64,000 nucleotides of DNA, taken from contig JADGJT010000079.1 in the NCBI GenBank assembly GCA_027604005.1, positions 1 through 64,000 on the forward strand, in the 5' to 3' direction. The stretch is from Dinochytrium kinnereticum. Lineage: Eukaryota; Chytridiomycota; Chytridiomycetes; Chytridiales; Chytridiaceae. The translations under genes were made by a program, and so were the position numbers. Positions 44,468 to 56,027 of this stretch are shown here, piece after piece. Position 1 is the stretch's first letter. The number at the start of each line of letters is the position of its first letter. The notes below the pieces were generated by a model that saw nothing but the letters and a program-made list of their open reading frames with translations, had not been told where the DNA came from and searched no databases.

Positions 44468-46252
44468 ATGGGTTTTGAGGGGGTGAATGCAGGACTTCTT
44501 CAGGCCCCTTTCTTTTTTCTTCATATTAATCGTATCCTAGACGTTTGATCTACTTTTCTCTCTTTCTTCACATCCCATTCTTTGATTCAGTGCTCTCGCG
44601 TGTTTGAGATGGGCTATTTATTTAGACGGTGGAGGCAGGGATATTGACCGTCCTCCTTCACTTATTTATAGACGAAAAATAATTAACGAAAACTGATAAT
44701 AATATAGATTCCTTTACAAGCAGTTTTGTGCTCTCGTTTTGCTTGTTTGGTTTTCTAAGTGGTTCCTCTACAGTACAGAGTAATAGGAATACGGAATGTT
44801 TTTTTAATCTATCGCCTGAAAAAAGAAAAACATCCTGGTTGTAAGGCATGCACTTCGGTGGTTATGTTCCTCCATCTCTGCGTGAATAGCGGACGGACCT
44901 CATTTGAGGACAAGAAATTTTCAAGTTCGAAAAAAAACTCGACACTCTCTCTCAACCCCATCATCCAGGAGCTGCTCTCACCTGCCCATTGCTGCACGCC
45001 GAAACAAACTACGCGCACTGCCTCCATTGCACTGCACAGCTTCACCTGCGCGTTCTGACTTGTCTTCATTTCTCTACCCACTGGTCTCACACTTCACTCC
45101 CAGTCCTCACCAAGACCCCCCTGGTTTCGTTGATACTCTGCACAGAAACAGCAGCCTTCTCGTTCTATATTTTGGGTTTGAATCTCCACCTGCTCTGTTG
45201 ACACTTCTGCTCGTCCTTCTGCTTTCTGTCAGTGGGCTGAACTTTTGCCTTGCTCTGTTCGGACATCGACTTCTGTGTTTAGTTTGGCTGCCTTTTTTTT
45301 TTTCTTTTTTTTTCTTCTTCTGGTTGGGACATCCAAAGACGACTGCATCAGATTGTGTTCTTCCTGGGATTACACCGACATCTTCTAGTATTTCTGGGTT
45401 GGTTTATTGATTCTTGACTGGCGCTCCTACTTTCCTTGTGACTGCTCTCTACCTTTGTTCGGACATCAACTCGTGTTTTGGAAGTCGTACTTGCCGTTAC
45501 TGAACGATAGCGGCTTTGGTTGATTTGAGGCTCTAGAATCCTATTATTTTTTTGACTCCTTTGGCCGCCACTTCTGTACTTCGGCTGCGACTGCACTCGG
45601 ACGTCCGAAGACTGCTGCATCAGACATCAGCCTTGGTCTGATTCATACTGTATTCGATACTACGACGATAAACGACTAGTCTGTGCGCTTTGGTTTGGAT
45701 ATAAAATTAGTTTGACCCCTTCCTGACCGGACGACATCGGCATTCTGCTTTTGTCATCCGGCCACCAACTGGTTTAAGTGTTAGGCCGAGCATTCCTCCT
45801 GCGAAACAATTACACGGTCATTGCCCGTTGCATGTTATAGATCGGCTTCTATGTGAGATAACCTATTTGCACGCTTGTGGTTATTGGCTTATGACCTAAT
45901 CGGTTTACTTTCTTTCTCTTAGTTTTCGCTCGTCAAGCAACAGACCTTTTCAACTGCCCTCACGTTTCTTATAGTTACCTCTTCTCACCTTTTGTTTTTC
46001 TAGCTTTCGGTCATTGTTTTTATCTAAAAAAAACAATCAGGTATAGCACCTTAACGGGATAGCGTTATTAAAAGAAGAACTAACATTTATTTGAATTGCT
46101 GCCGATGCTCTGGTATTGGTTATAGTCAATATGAAGGAGTATTTTGACTGGTTTCGCGGAAACCACCCGCATATTCACGATTACCACCCTCCGTCTACCA
46201 AACCAAGAGAGATCCCCGCTGGATTGACTCGGCGCTTTTTCAGACTGCAATT
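44468..46252. other. Intergenic with degenerate repeated words
   Basis: No gene supported. Around 45.25-45.63 kb several imperfect copies of GTTCGGACATC-containing words occur. An ATG at 46131 opens a short frame out of phase with the next gene, possibly an upstream ORF. A TTTTTCAG acceptor-like site sits at about 46237-46243, so the next gene may have an upstream exon. Confidence 0.45.
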
Positions 46253-47803
46253 ATGGCTAACCGCCCAATTCTCTTGACTGGCCAGGAAATTGCCTTGCAA
46301 TCGGCATTTGAATCCCTTCACGATATGGGATTTATGGACCCTGCAAGAGTTTTGAGCTACCTTTACGTCGGGTCCTTGAAGCAGAAAGGAGTTGGAAAAG
46401 AGGGGTTTATGGTTATTTGCAAATGGATCTCTATGGGACACAAAGAAGGATGGCCATGGCGGGACTTTTCTTGGGCAGATGTGGCCACCAAACTCCGCGA
46501 TGATGAGTTGATGTCGACGCTTATTGATTTTCGGGAACGTTCGGAATCGCCGGAACCAGCTCGTAAAATTGTCCACCCCTCGCAATTTCGAGACCTCTCA
46601 ACGCCTGAACTATGCTTGCTTTACAACCTTAACTTTGACTTATCTCGGGAGCATCGACGCTTGTTGTCTAAGGGAAACGTTGATTTCAAAAAGGATCCGA
46701 GTTTGGTATTTGACCCTGTTCTTCGACCCTGGGCACCTCGGCCTCACATGCAGGCCTCTCGGCCTTATTTGCGCAAGAGGGTCTTTGATCAAGTTGAAGA
46801 AGTGCCTACGTTAAGCTCCAGCAAGAGGCGCTGGAGGGATACTCTTGAGATCCTGCCTTTGGTCAGTAACGATGCTATGGAAGTTACATATCCTCCCGCT
46901 TTTGATACCTCGATGCCGATTCAGTCTTCTCCAATCAGCCCTATCCAAATGTCACCATCCCGTTCATCGGTTGGATCAGTCTCCAAACTTTCTCAACGGT
47001 ATTTGGCGAATGGTCGTTCGACTCCTAAAGTTCCTTTGCTGGGTCCTAACGGCTGCCCGTTCTCGCCTCGATGTGTTGCTCCTCATCCTCACCCATCCTC
47101 TATCCGTCGATTCCCGTATTTGACCTACCCCGGCTCGCTGCGACCTTTCTCTCCACCCAGGTCGATAAACAATGTCTGCACATGTCCCGCGACTCGTAAA
47201 ACTGCTGCGGCTATTCCTGTTTCCCCGCCTATTGATGCCACCCCAAGGATGACTTCTCGTGTTCCTTCCGCACAAATACCGAGCACATTCATGTCGCCTG
47301 TCTCGCCTTTGTCTGATATTGTCGACAAGCCGATTTCTCTCGTTTCCCTCTCGTCTTCGTCGAACCCTTCGTCCGTTTCCTCCCCGGATACCCCCATCTC
47401 ACGACCGATTGATGTTTCCGTCATGAAGATTCCCATTACTTATGCGCCACTCGCGAGCCCGGCCATCCCGCTTCAGTCTTCCCGGAGGAGCTTTGTTGGT
47501 AAGGCAAAGCACGCGGAGAGGCTGCCTGGTTTTGATCCCTACTGCCGTGGGCCGTCTTCTTCTTCGCGTGTTCGTTCCTGTGATGTTGGTGATCGATCTG
47601 ATGATGCTCCTATGCCGGATATTGGGGCTGGTGGTAAATTGCCGTCGTCGGCTTCGTCTAAGAAGCGTGTGAAGGATGCGATCGGGGCTCTTGAGGGGGG
47701 TGTGGGGATAGAGCGTGGTGGTGCAAGGAGGACTGGGGGCAAGGCAGTGAGGAGGAAACCGATGATGGAGTTGAATAGGGTGAATGGAGTGTGGAAGGGG
47801 TAA
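46253..47803 (+). CDS. Unrecognised 516-residue protein
   Basis: A single open frame from ATG 46253. I do not recognise the family. The N-terminal 180 residues look folded and are rich in aromatic and charged residues (SAFESLHDMGFMDPARVLSYLYVG; ICKWISMGHKEGWPWRDFSWADV; STPELCLLYNLNFDLSREHRRLL). The remainder is Ser/Pro-rich and disordered with several basic clusters (SSKKRVKDA, GGKAVRRKPMMEL) that could be nuclear localisation signals. An acceptor-like TTTTTCAG just upstream leaves the frame open (TAI before the Met), so a 5' exon is possible. Codon use is like neighbouring genes. No function is assigned. Confidence 0.6.
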   Translation: MANRPILLTGQEIALQSAFESLHDMGFMDPARVLSYLYVGSLKQKGVGKEGFMVICKWISMGHKEGWPWRDFSWADVATKLRDDELMSTLIDFRERSESPEPARKIVHPSQFRDLSTPELCLLYNLNFDLSREHRRLLSKGNVDFKKDPSLVFDPVLRPWAPRPHMQASRPYLRKRVFDQVEEVPTLSSSKRRWRDTLEILPLVSNDAMEVTYPPAFDTSMPIQSSPISPIQMSPSRSSVGSVSKLSQRYLANGRSTPKVPLLGPNGCPFSPRCVAPHPHPSSIRRFPYLTYPGSLRPFSPPRSINNVCTCPATRKTAAAIPVSPPIDATPRMTSRVPSAQIPSTFMSPVSPLSDIVDKPISLVSLSSSSNPSSVSSPDTPISRPIDVSVMKIPITYAPLASPAIPLQSSRRSFVGKAKHAERLPGFDPYCRGPSSSSRVRSCDVGDRSDDAPMPDIGAGGKLPSSASSKKRVKDAIGALEGGVGIERGGARRTGGKAVRRKPMMELNRVNGVWKG

Positions 47804-48502
47804 ATTATGGGGTGAAACTATATATAGTGTCAAGTAGTTAGTGGTGGGAAGGAGAAAAATATTGTATAGTGTAAAGGTAATGTTTTGCATGTGAGAATGG
47901 CACCTTTGACTCTACCATTATTTTTGGTTTTGAGGGTGTTTTTATGGTTTGGAGATATACTTTTATCGGGGAGTTTTTCTGTGCAGTTGGAAATGCGCTA
48001 GTAAGGTCCTTCGGTTTTTTCTTTTATTAAGCTGTATTATGGGTTTTTAAGCTATTTTCCTTTTTTGATTTTTGTCGAGCGACAGTTGTTGTATACTTGC
48101 TGATTATTATTGTTTTTCTATTTTGTTTTGTTTTTTCTTTCCTTAAGTCTTCTTTCTTTTCGTTTTCTTGACTCTTATCATCTTTCTGGAATTGATTTCG
48201 CCTTTGTACATGTTTTCTTTGCACTTGTAAATATATGTTGTGTGTTGTTGTTAAAGTGTTTGCATTTAAGCTATACACATCAATGTCTTCGTCTCGGCGT
48301 TCAGATTTTTTACATTATCAGATTAGAAATTATTCCCTCTAGACGTTCTTCATAACATAATGATTGTTAAATGTATTTTTTCCAATTTACATGAAAGCCA
48401 ACGATCCTGGCGATATCGTACCGTTGTAATCAACGTGTATCTTACAAATAAGCAACGTGAATCTGCTGCAAAAAAGTAACTAATCCTGCCTAATCGCCTT
48501 CA
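47804..48502. other. Convergent intergenic region, AT-rich
   Basis: Both flanking genes end here. T-rich on the plus strand with poly-T tracts; no gene seen. Confidence 0.55.
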
Positions 48503-51500
48503 CTATCTTCGATGATACTGTAAGCCAGCAAGTCGGAGGGCCAGAGCAACCGGCTCATTCCCTATAAGCTCAGGATCCATCTGCTTGTGGCTTAACAGCA
48601 CTTCAATGGTCCCCCTCTTTGCATATTTGATTAGCTCGTGATTCCTTATCGTAGGATCAATCCTATCATCCGCTAGCAAGCGGTTTACTATCTTGTTCTT
48701 CCCATAACAAACCGCAAATCGAACCAGCAGGTCCCGATCAGCATTAGGATCCACCCTTGAGTCTTTCAGTAAGACTTCTAACGTCTCAACAGCCTTTGCC
48801 TGGTTAGTCCCACGCAGAAGCGACCGGAACAGGTTCTTCTTAGCCTCAGCGAGAATCGTCTCAGACCGCGAATCACTTAAGATGGCTGTAACAGCTTTAT
48901 GATTCCCGGCTTCAGTGGCCAGAAGCAAGGTCTCAGATGTTACGAAGGATTTTAACCGTGGCCAGATCAACTCGCAGATCTCCTGGTTCGGGAGAGCGTG
49001 GTCTAGAACTAAGGGGTCAAAGACGTGAGATTCCACAGATGGGTGTTGTAGGAGCTCCTGTAACAGGCTGACGTTCTTCCGAATACATGCGTTCTTTACA
49101 GCTTGATCGTTCTTGCTAGTCGGATCCACCCTTGGATCTCTCAGCAGTAGTCGAGCGATTTGCAGGGCCGGATTTGCAACCACCTGAGTGTGAGACACAA
49201 CCACCTGTTTCACTTTCAAATCGCAAGCCAACCGCAACGCCTCGTTCTCCCTAACAGAAGGATCAACCCTCGCATCTCCAATAAGAATCTCAACAATCGC
49301 AACATTCCCGGCTCTGCAAGCATGTCTCAAGGCCGTGTTCTCCAAAACCCCTGGATCAACTTTAGGATGCCTTAAAAGAACCCTAACGACATCTGCATGG
49401 CCAAGTCGCGCCGAAACTCGGAACGCGAGGTCAGTCCCAAACGACGGATCTAGATCAGGAGACTCGGTGATCAACCGATCAACCGTCTCCGATTCTCCAG
49501 ACACGCAAGCCATTAAAAGCTTATCCTCAATGGTGTCAGAAAGCATTTTCGCCGCTAATTCAAAGTCAGAACGACCCGTAAAAGAGTATGGTTTCGCTGG
49601 CAATGCTAAGGCGGCTTTTGGCTTTGAGGCCACGGATCGTTTTGCGTTAGCTGAGCCTCGAGACGGCCTTGGTGACGTTCGTATAGACGAAGCAGAGCTA
49701 GCGAGCAAAGATGAGGATGCTTGCTGGCCAAACACAAACGATGGTGCCATGGTGGAAGCAGGTGGGTCACTGAAAGGGAGTTTTTCGCTTGGCACGGCGG
49801 GTGATGTTGCCTCGATAGAGGGTGCGAGTATTGACTCTCCAAAAACAAAAGCTGGCTCAGTCCTAGGTATTGATCCCCCCTCGTTAGAAAAGAGTTTGTG
49901 AGGGGTATACGCAAAAGACGATGACGCTGTTAAAGTTGACGCTCCAAAAGCAAATGTAGACGAGGAATCAACTACTTCTGCCTGTGAGTCTACAGATTTG
50001 GATGTCGCTCCACCGATTGACCTCAGTGCTGGGCTAGGCTCATCTGAATAGGAAGGAGGCGATTCCATAGCAGCCGCAACTTCCCCGACAGGACTTTGAA
50101 CTGCAGTTGATATGGACCCAAAATTGAACAAGCTGTTGTTTCTACTGGCGGATGCAGTCCTTAACGAAGTAATGGGTTCCCCGTTATTTTGTTCTTTTTA
50201 CAACATCAAAAAAAAAGTTAACAGAAAGAACTAAGATAACGAGACTCCAGGACTTTGGGTAACAAAATTAACCATGTAAAAACAAACCTTTGGAATTTTG
50301 AACGGCCGCAATCCGACTAGTATAAGTTTCAATTGCCTTTGAAGACTCCAATATCAAGCAGATTTCTTGCTGTGCAGGCGAAATCGGAATTTCAGAAATC
50401 ATCTCAATCACTTCTTTAAGCTTGGGGACCGGAAATGGGATACGAAACAAGGCCGACTCAAATAGGTAGATTTGGCCAGTCTTGCAGGCAGCTAAGGCCA
50501 CATCACCCAAAACAAAATCAAGCTTGATGAAAGCATCTGCTAGCAAGAGCTCGAGAATGCCGACGTTAAGGTTGTCGCATGCAGCTTTCATACAGTCGGG
50601 GGTTCCCAGGGCTTTTGCTTCATCGGCAAGTTCCCTTAAAATTAAAGCAATCATGCTCTCGTTATTCGCGATGGCCGCATCAGTAAGTGCCCAATAACCA
50701 TTGAACCATTCTTGTTTTTTGGGATTACGCATAATAAGCCGCAATACCTCTTGATCATAAAGACCGGACGGCAGCAACAGGTCGGACGCGAGAACTTCTG
50801 AATGTACAACCCTCGGATCGGTCAGAATTTCTTCAATGATAAGCATTGCTTCGTCTCTCGACCGCGGTCTATCTAGTTGCTGACATGAGATTAGGCCCGA
50901 ATCAGAAGATTCTTTCTCGACTTTTGGTAAGTTTTGACAACTATTCGATGCGACCCGGAGGCTAACCGCTGAGGTAACGGCTAGCCTTATGATCTGGTTC
51001 TGGCTGCAACTGGGATCGACTCGAGGATCATTCAGTAAGTGCTTAACCATTTCGAGTCGGCAGTCCTTCACAGCTCGCTTGAGCAGAGCATTATCATCAA
51101 ATGCGGGATCTACAAAAGAATGGGACAAGAATAGCTTTACAATCTCCCAGTCTTGGGTCTTTTGCAGAACTTCATGGTTGGCATCGGAGGGGTCAACGCG
51201 AATATCGGACAGAAGAATACGAATGATATCTGGATTCTTCGCAACCCTGATCGCCTCGTTCGAGCAAGCCGATGGATCAACATTAGGGTGATTTATCAGG
51301 GTCTCGACGATCTTTAGATGCCCACGACGAACGGCGTTTCGGAGACCCTCATTATCACGAAACCCTGGATCGACCGTACCAATGAGTTCCGTAACCCGTT
51401 CAATATCACCGATCTCACAGGACCATACGAAAATCTCGTGCAGTCGTCCCAATGGAGGCAGTCCAGGGTGATCAAGAAGAAACTCGTAGATAGACGGATC

Positions 51501-53036
51501 CGAACATTTTTTAGCGTCCAACAAGACCTTGTTTTTGTTGAATGACAAGTCGAGCTGAATTGAATCTTGCTTATAATTTGCTAGCAAAGCCTTGATGAGA
51601 GAGAGTTTAGAAGAATCTTCTAATATGACGTCTGCCACGCCTTCCTCCGTATTTGCCACTCCTCCAGAAACCTGCTCTACCGTCCAATTTCCATCGAGAA
51701 TAATCGCGGATAAGGCGCCACACATTCCCACTCCTACTAACTCTTTTGAAAAGGCTGTTATGACACCTATTGTCATGCGGGCAATAATATCCTTATTAGT
51801 GATTACTCCTCTAGAGAGTCTGATGCTGCGATATGCCCAAGATACATAGTTAAAAATCCTCTGATATTCGAGATCAGCCCTATTCTTAACGCTTTTCTTC
51901 CTTAATTTCACCGCATTAACAACACTCAAGATCTCGAATAGCCGGACAACAAGTTGAATCCAATACGAGTCTTCAATGTACTTTCCAAGACGAGTGAAAC
52001 ATTCGATAGTGGTTCCATTGCTGCTGTCAGCTGCAATCAGCACGAAAATGCCTTTTACCGCTTGGGTAATCGCTTCTTGAACGGCAAAGTCGATCTCAGG
52101 CATCACGTTGAATGCAGGAAAACGTAGAAGACAGTCCACAGCATTTTTCTTTTGCATCGAGATTGCAGTCGTGAGTAATTGAGTGGGGTGGTCCTGATAA
52201 AGCGGCTCACCGAAGCTGGTCCGCCTGATTAACTCTTCGAAAATAATATCCGAAAAGGAGTTCTTTATGAAGTCCACTAAAAACTCTTGGCTGATATCGA
52301 ACGAGAAATGCCGAAGCAAGCATTTGACTATATCTACATTGCCTTGCTCAATTGCGATTGATAGAACGGCTAATTCGGATTCAACAGAGTAGCGACTCCG
52401 CTGTCTTGACTCGCGCCAGTTGATGAGGTAAGTCACGGATTCCATGCATCCGGAACCGCATGCAATACATATTGCAATCATCCAACATGTGACTTTCAAA
52501 TCTTCGCAGCATTCTTGCAGATAAGCCCTGAGCTCCTGAGGCATACAAAGAGCTGATAAAAGCAGTAAAAACCCATGTCGGTGCTGAGCCGTATTTCCAA
52601 GGCGGCCGGCAAAATCTAGGAATTGAAGACTGATTCTTTCAAGCTTTTCTTTCCTCTTAGGAACCACAAGATGAGTTTGAATGGCTCTGGCCAGGAATTC
52701 CCGATGCTTCGTAACGGTAAAGTAGTTGAATGTGTATATGTGGATCTTGCTAGTACGATATTCCAAAAGTTTCTTCAGGGATATTGCACCTTCTGACAGG
52801 AGATAGGCAGCAAGGTAGTTTACACCGAGGCCAAGCCATTCGTTGGCTGTGATTGATTCGATGTCGGTAGGTTTCTGCCTTGCAATGCTCACTAGCGCGA
52901 AAGAGTATCCTTCGAGCTTCCACGAATCATTCAATGAATCACTGGCCTTTCGGACGTTGACGAGGTCTTTGGGCGTCAAAAGTACAGCGATGTTCTCGAT
53001 AACATCCACCGGCAATGAGACCAGACTTTGGACCAT
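48503..53036 (-). CDS. F-box / ankyrin-repeat protein with internal FG-motif region
   Basis: Two exons, 53036-50288 and 50193-48503, joined in frame to 1479 residues. The first exon begins MVQSLVSLPVDVIENIAVLL, an F-box-like motif, then degenerate helical repeats and clear ankyrin-type units such as NEGLRNAVRRGHLKIVETLI..PNVDPS and DDNALLKRAVKDCRLEMVKHLL..PRVDPS. The second exon opens with about 180 disordered Ser/Ala-rich residues holding four FG motifs (FNFGS, FAFGAS, FVFGES, FVFGQQ), like nucleoporin repeats, and continues with more ankyrin units (TALRHACRAGNVAIVEILI, RVDPS). The F-box suggests an SCF substrate receptor; that is inference. Without splicing, the two frames would be separate genes, but the GTTTGT donor and AG acceptor restore frame exactly and the ankyrin style is the same. 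An earlier in-frame ATG at 53156 would overlap the multicopper oxidase coding exon, so I chose 53036. Confidence 0.75.
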
Positions 53037-53064
53037 TTCACCTTTGTGTGGCACACAACCGTGA
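53037..53064. promoter_or_regulatory. 28-bp spacer between two divergent start codons
   Basis: Only 28 bp separate the ATG of the F-box/ankyrin gene (minus, 53036) from the ATG of the multicopper oxidase (plus, 53065). Each gene's 5' leader and promoter must therefore lie inside the other's coding region, unless one true start is further downstream. Confidence 0.5.
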
Positions 53065-55341
53065 ATGGTGTTGCTGGGATGCATGGCCTTTGCCATGCTG
53101 CTGGTGACAGCGGCGACGGCTGACACCGTCTCGTACGAGTGGACGATCACCAACATTACCGTAAACTATGATGGAATCTCAAGATGGTAAGGGAATTAAC
53201 ATGGCCCGACCTTTGCGGGCTTTGCTGAGCAGTTCCATTCCCCTGCCTCCATTCAGCGGCCGTTAGAAGTTGGATTGCACTGACTAGGATGTTCACATAG
53301 GGCTTTGGGTGTTAATAATCGTTCAGGATTTGAAGTCCCAATCGAACTGCACACTGGCGATACTTTGAAACTTCGAGTCAAAAACTCTCTTCAAGTTCCA
53401 ACGTCCATTCATTTTCATGGTAAGTCCCTCTTTTCAGAAAGCTATTAAGTTCTATTCTCTCTATTTGCTGAGGGTTTTAACGATTAACATCTTGATAATA
53501 AAAAAAAGGATTGCTTCAAAGAGGTTCCGTCCATATGGATGGAACGTCCGGGATAACCCAATGCCCAATTCCGCCAGGGGGTGAATTTACGTACGAATTC
53601 TCAACAGGGGAGCAAGAGGGAACCTTTTGGTGGCATGGGCATTTTGTGGCTCAATATGTCGACGGTCTTCGAGGGCCTTTGATTATCCGTCCTAAGGAAA
53701 ACCCTGCTTCTTATGTGGACGAAGCACTCCTTCAACTTGCTGATTGGTACCATGAGGGAGCGGACTATCTGATTGCTCAGTACCTGAGCGATTTCAACCC
53801 TGAAGGAGTGGAGCCGATGTTTCATTCAGGCCTCATAAACGGAAGGGGAAGTTTTGATTGCTCAAAAGCTATTGGCACATCTGCTTTGTCTTTTCATGGT
53901 GATTGCAAACCTGTGGATCCCGCAATCATCGCAGTACGTAGGGGACGGCCTATACGGATGAGGGCGATTAACATGGCCGCCTTTGCAACATTTATCTTAA
54001 GCATAGACTCTCACAAGCTGGTGGTGATTGAGGTGGATGGAATTGAGGTAGATCCGTATGTTGTCGATGCCATTCCTATGAATGTTGGACAGCGAGTGAG
54101 CTTTCTGGTTCACCCTAACTTGAAGGGAGGCGATTTCACAATTCACGCATCTATACCAACGTAGGTGCGCCTGACAAGAGTGCAATCCACTTGTGATAGC
54201 GCGAAACTTAATTACATCTAACCATCCTATTGATGTTTAATTGTTACAAAGCGGAACCAATTATACGCCGGATCCACCGCCAGGTTTCATTCCGACTGTT
54301 AGCGCCACTATGAGATATAGCGACAATGATAGTCGTTCACTTCCGCACCAACGAGCAATTGAGGTCCCCGAGCATCCTCACCCAAAGAACAGGCCCTTTA
54401 TTATGGTTGACAGCGAGCTATCACCATCGAATGTAGTTCCCGCGCCAGTTGTGACCCCCGATTCATTGAGGCTTGTTTTCGAGTTCAGCTTTGCTCAACG
54501 CGATGGAGACAAATTTATGAAAGCCTACCCTGTTGCGTACACTCTACCAGAGAGAAAGGTGCTATTCAACGGCTCCTTCGTTACTCCAGAGGTACCTCTT
54601 CTAAAATCCGTCTTTGCTGGCTCCAATACTGCCTCTGCATCCAATACTGTTACGCTCTCCCCTGGTCAAGTTGTAGAAATGGTCATAGTAAACCGGGATC
54701 CTGGAGGTAAGCTTTGTTTGTTTGTTTGTTTGTTTGTTTGTTTGTCCTTATTATTGTTTCTAAAGAATTCATGGTCTCATGAATGTGTTTTTCGCGATGT
54801 ACTTGATGTAATCAGCGCACTGATTTAAAACGTTTCTCTGATAGAGCATCCTTTTCATCTCCACGGTCATGTTTTTTGGGTGATGGGGACTGGGGTGGGA
54901 AAGAATATTGACCGAGATATACCGACAAGTTTTGACAGAAGAAATCCCCTGCGGCGCGACGTTTTGACCGTTGCGGCATGCCCAAACGACGGTACGGCGT
55001 TTTGCCGAGCTTCAAACGGGGAGAAAGAATTTTCCTACACTGTTATTCGTTTCGTAGCTGATAATCCAGGAGTTTGGTTCTTCCATTGTCACATTGAGTG
55101 GCATATCCAGGCTGGCCTAGCCATGGCCTTCATTGAAATTCCAGGTAAATAAGGAGGGAACGCTTATTATTGCCACGCTGCTGAAAGTTTTCTGGGATCT
55201 TTCCTTTTTCTCGTTTCGCTCTAATCTGGACTTCGGACATCTTTAACACATTTTTACCCATTTTTTACGTCATTATCAGATGTTGTTCGAAGCAGACCAG
55301 GCATCGGAGCCTTCCTCGACAAAACCTGCACCTCATCTTAG
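53065..55341 (+). CDS. Secreted multicopper oxidase (laccase/ferroxidase-like)
   Basis: Six exons: 53065-53186, 53301-53419, 53509-54160, 54252-54706, 54845-55144 and 55280-55341, giving 569 residues with all junctions in frame. The start MVLLGCMAFAMLLVTAATA is a signal peptide, followed by the usual TVSYEWTITNITVNYDGISR opening. All four copper motifs are intact: IHFHG (H78, H80), WWHGH (H123, H125), EHPFHLHGHVFW (H451, H454, H456) and HCHIEWH..GLAM (H530, C531, H532, H536, with Leu541 at the axial type-1 position). Such enzymes oxidise phenols or ferrous iron while reducing O2 to water. No C-terminal membrane anchor is seen, so it is not a typical membrane Fet3; laccase-like or soluble ferroxidase are both possible. 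The gene is head to head with the F-box/ankyrin gene. Confidence 0.93.
54712..54746 (+). repeat. (GTTT)n microsatellite in a multicopper oxidase intron
   Basis: About eight TTTG/GTTT tetranucleotides lie just after the GTAAGC donor of the fourth intron. Confidence 0.85.
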
Positions 55342-56027
55342 CCCCATACCTCGTAATCCCACTGTATAGAAATATAAACATAAGTTGGCGCGTCAACGAA
55401 AGCGGCGTCGCTTTGTTTCTGTCTTAAAATATTCCCTTCCAACAATCAAATCAAAGCGATCAGAACAACCAAAAAATGGTCACCTGAGTCTCGGAAAAAA
55501 GGATCAGCCATCACCTGCTGAGACCACCCCTCCTTCGCCGAGGACCACGAGCTGAGCAAAGATATTCTCACTCAGGCAGCCAACGACGCGACGCAGGAGA
55601 AAGCAGCACTTTGCTATTAATAATATTGGGTTGAGAATAGACACGTCCCGCGCTGTGCGTTGAAGGACATGAAGGCCATCAATCAAAGTTGTTCCGCTGG
55701 TTTTGAATATTCAATTTGTTCTGTTCGCATCGCTGCAGAGCTCGTTGCCTTCGCCTTTAAAGGCGTGCGGATTATTGAAGACGTGTTGAGCTGAAGTGCG
55801 GCTGGGACGAGCCGAAACGCAGCGGGGTCCATTTTAAAATATTTTGATTTTGGGCAGCAGCCAACAAACCAGACAAACGACAGCCTCCAGCGGCGCAGGG
55901 CGTGAGTCCATCAGCATCCCGTCGTTGAAGGATCATAGCGATAGAATTGGTGTGTATCAAAGGCGGCTGAAGAACGCCCTGCAGTCAACGCAGTCTTTCG
56001 GCAGAGCAGCCACGGGCCACAGCAACC
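55342..56027. other. Intergenic between multicopper oxidase and TMEM135-like gene
   Basis: 3' flank of the oxidase and promoter of the next gene. No coding signal or recognisable element. Confidence 0.5.

Noticed and set aside
46131..46277. Short frame from ATG 46131 as the start of the unrecognised 516-residue protein
   Set aside because: It is out of phase with the main frame and stops soon after; at most an upstream ORF.
48503..50131. Separate ankyrin gene starting near 50131
   Set aside because: There is no ATG at the start of that frame, and a donor/acceptor pair joins it in frame to the upstream F-box exon.
53037..53156. Upstream start (ATG at 53156) for the F-box/ankyrin gene
   Set aside because: It would place coding sequence over the multicopper oxidase signal-peptide exon; the ATG at 53036 lies just before the F-box motif. 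The overlap is kept as a finding.
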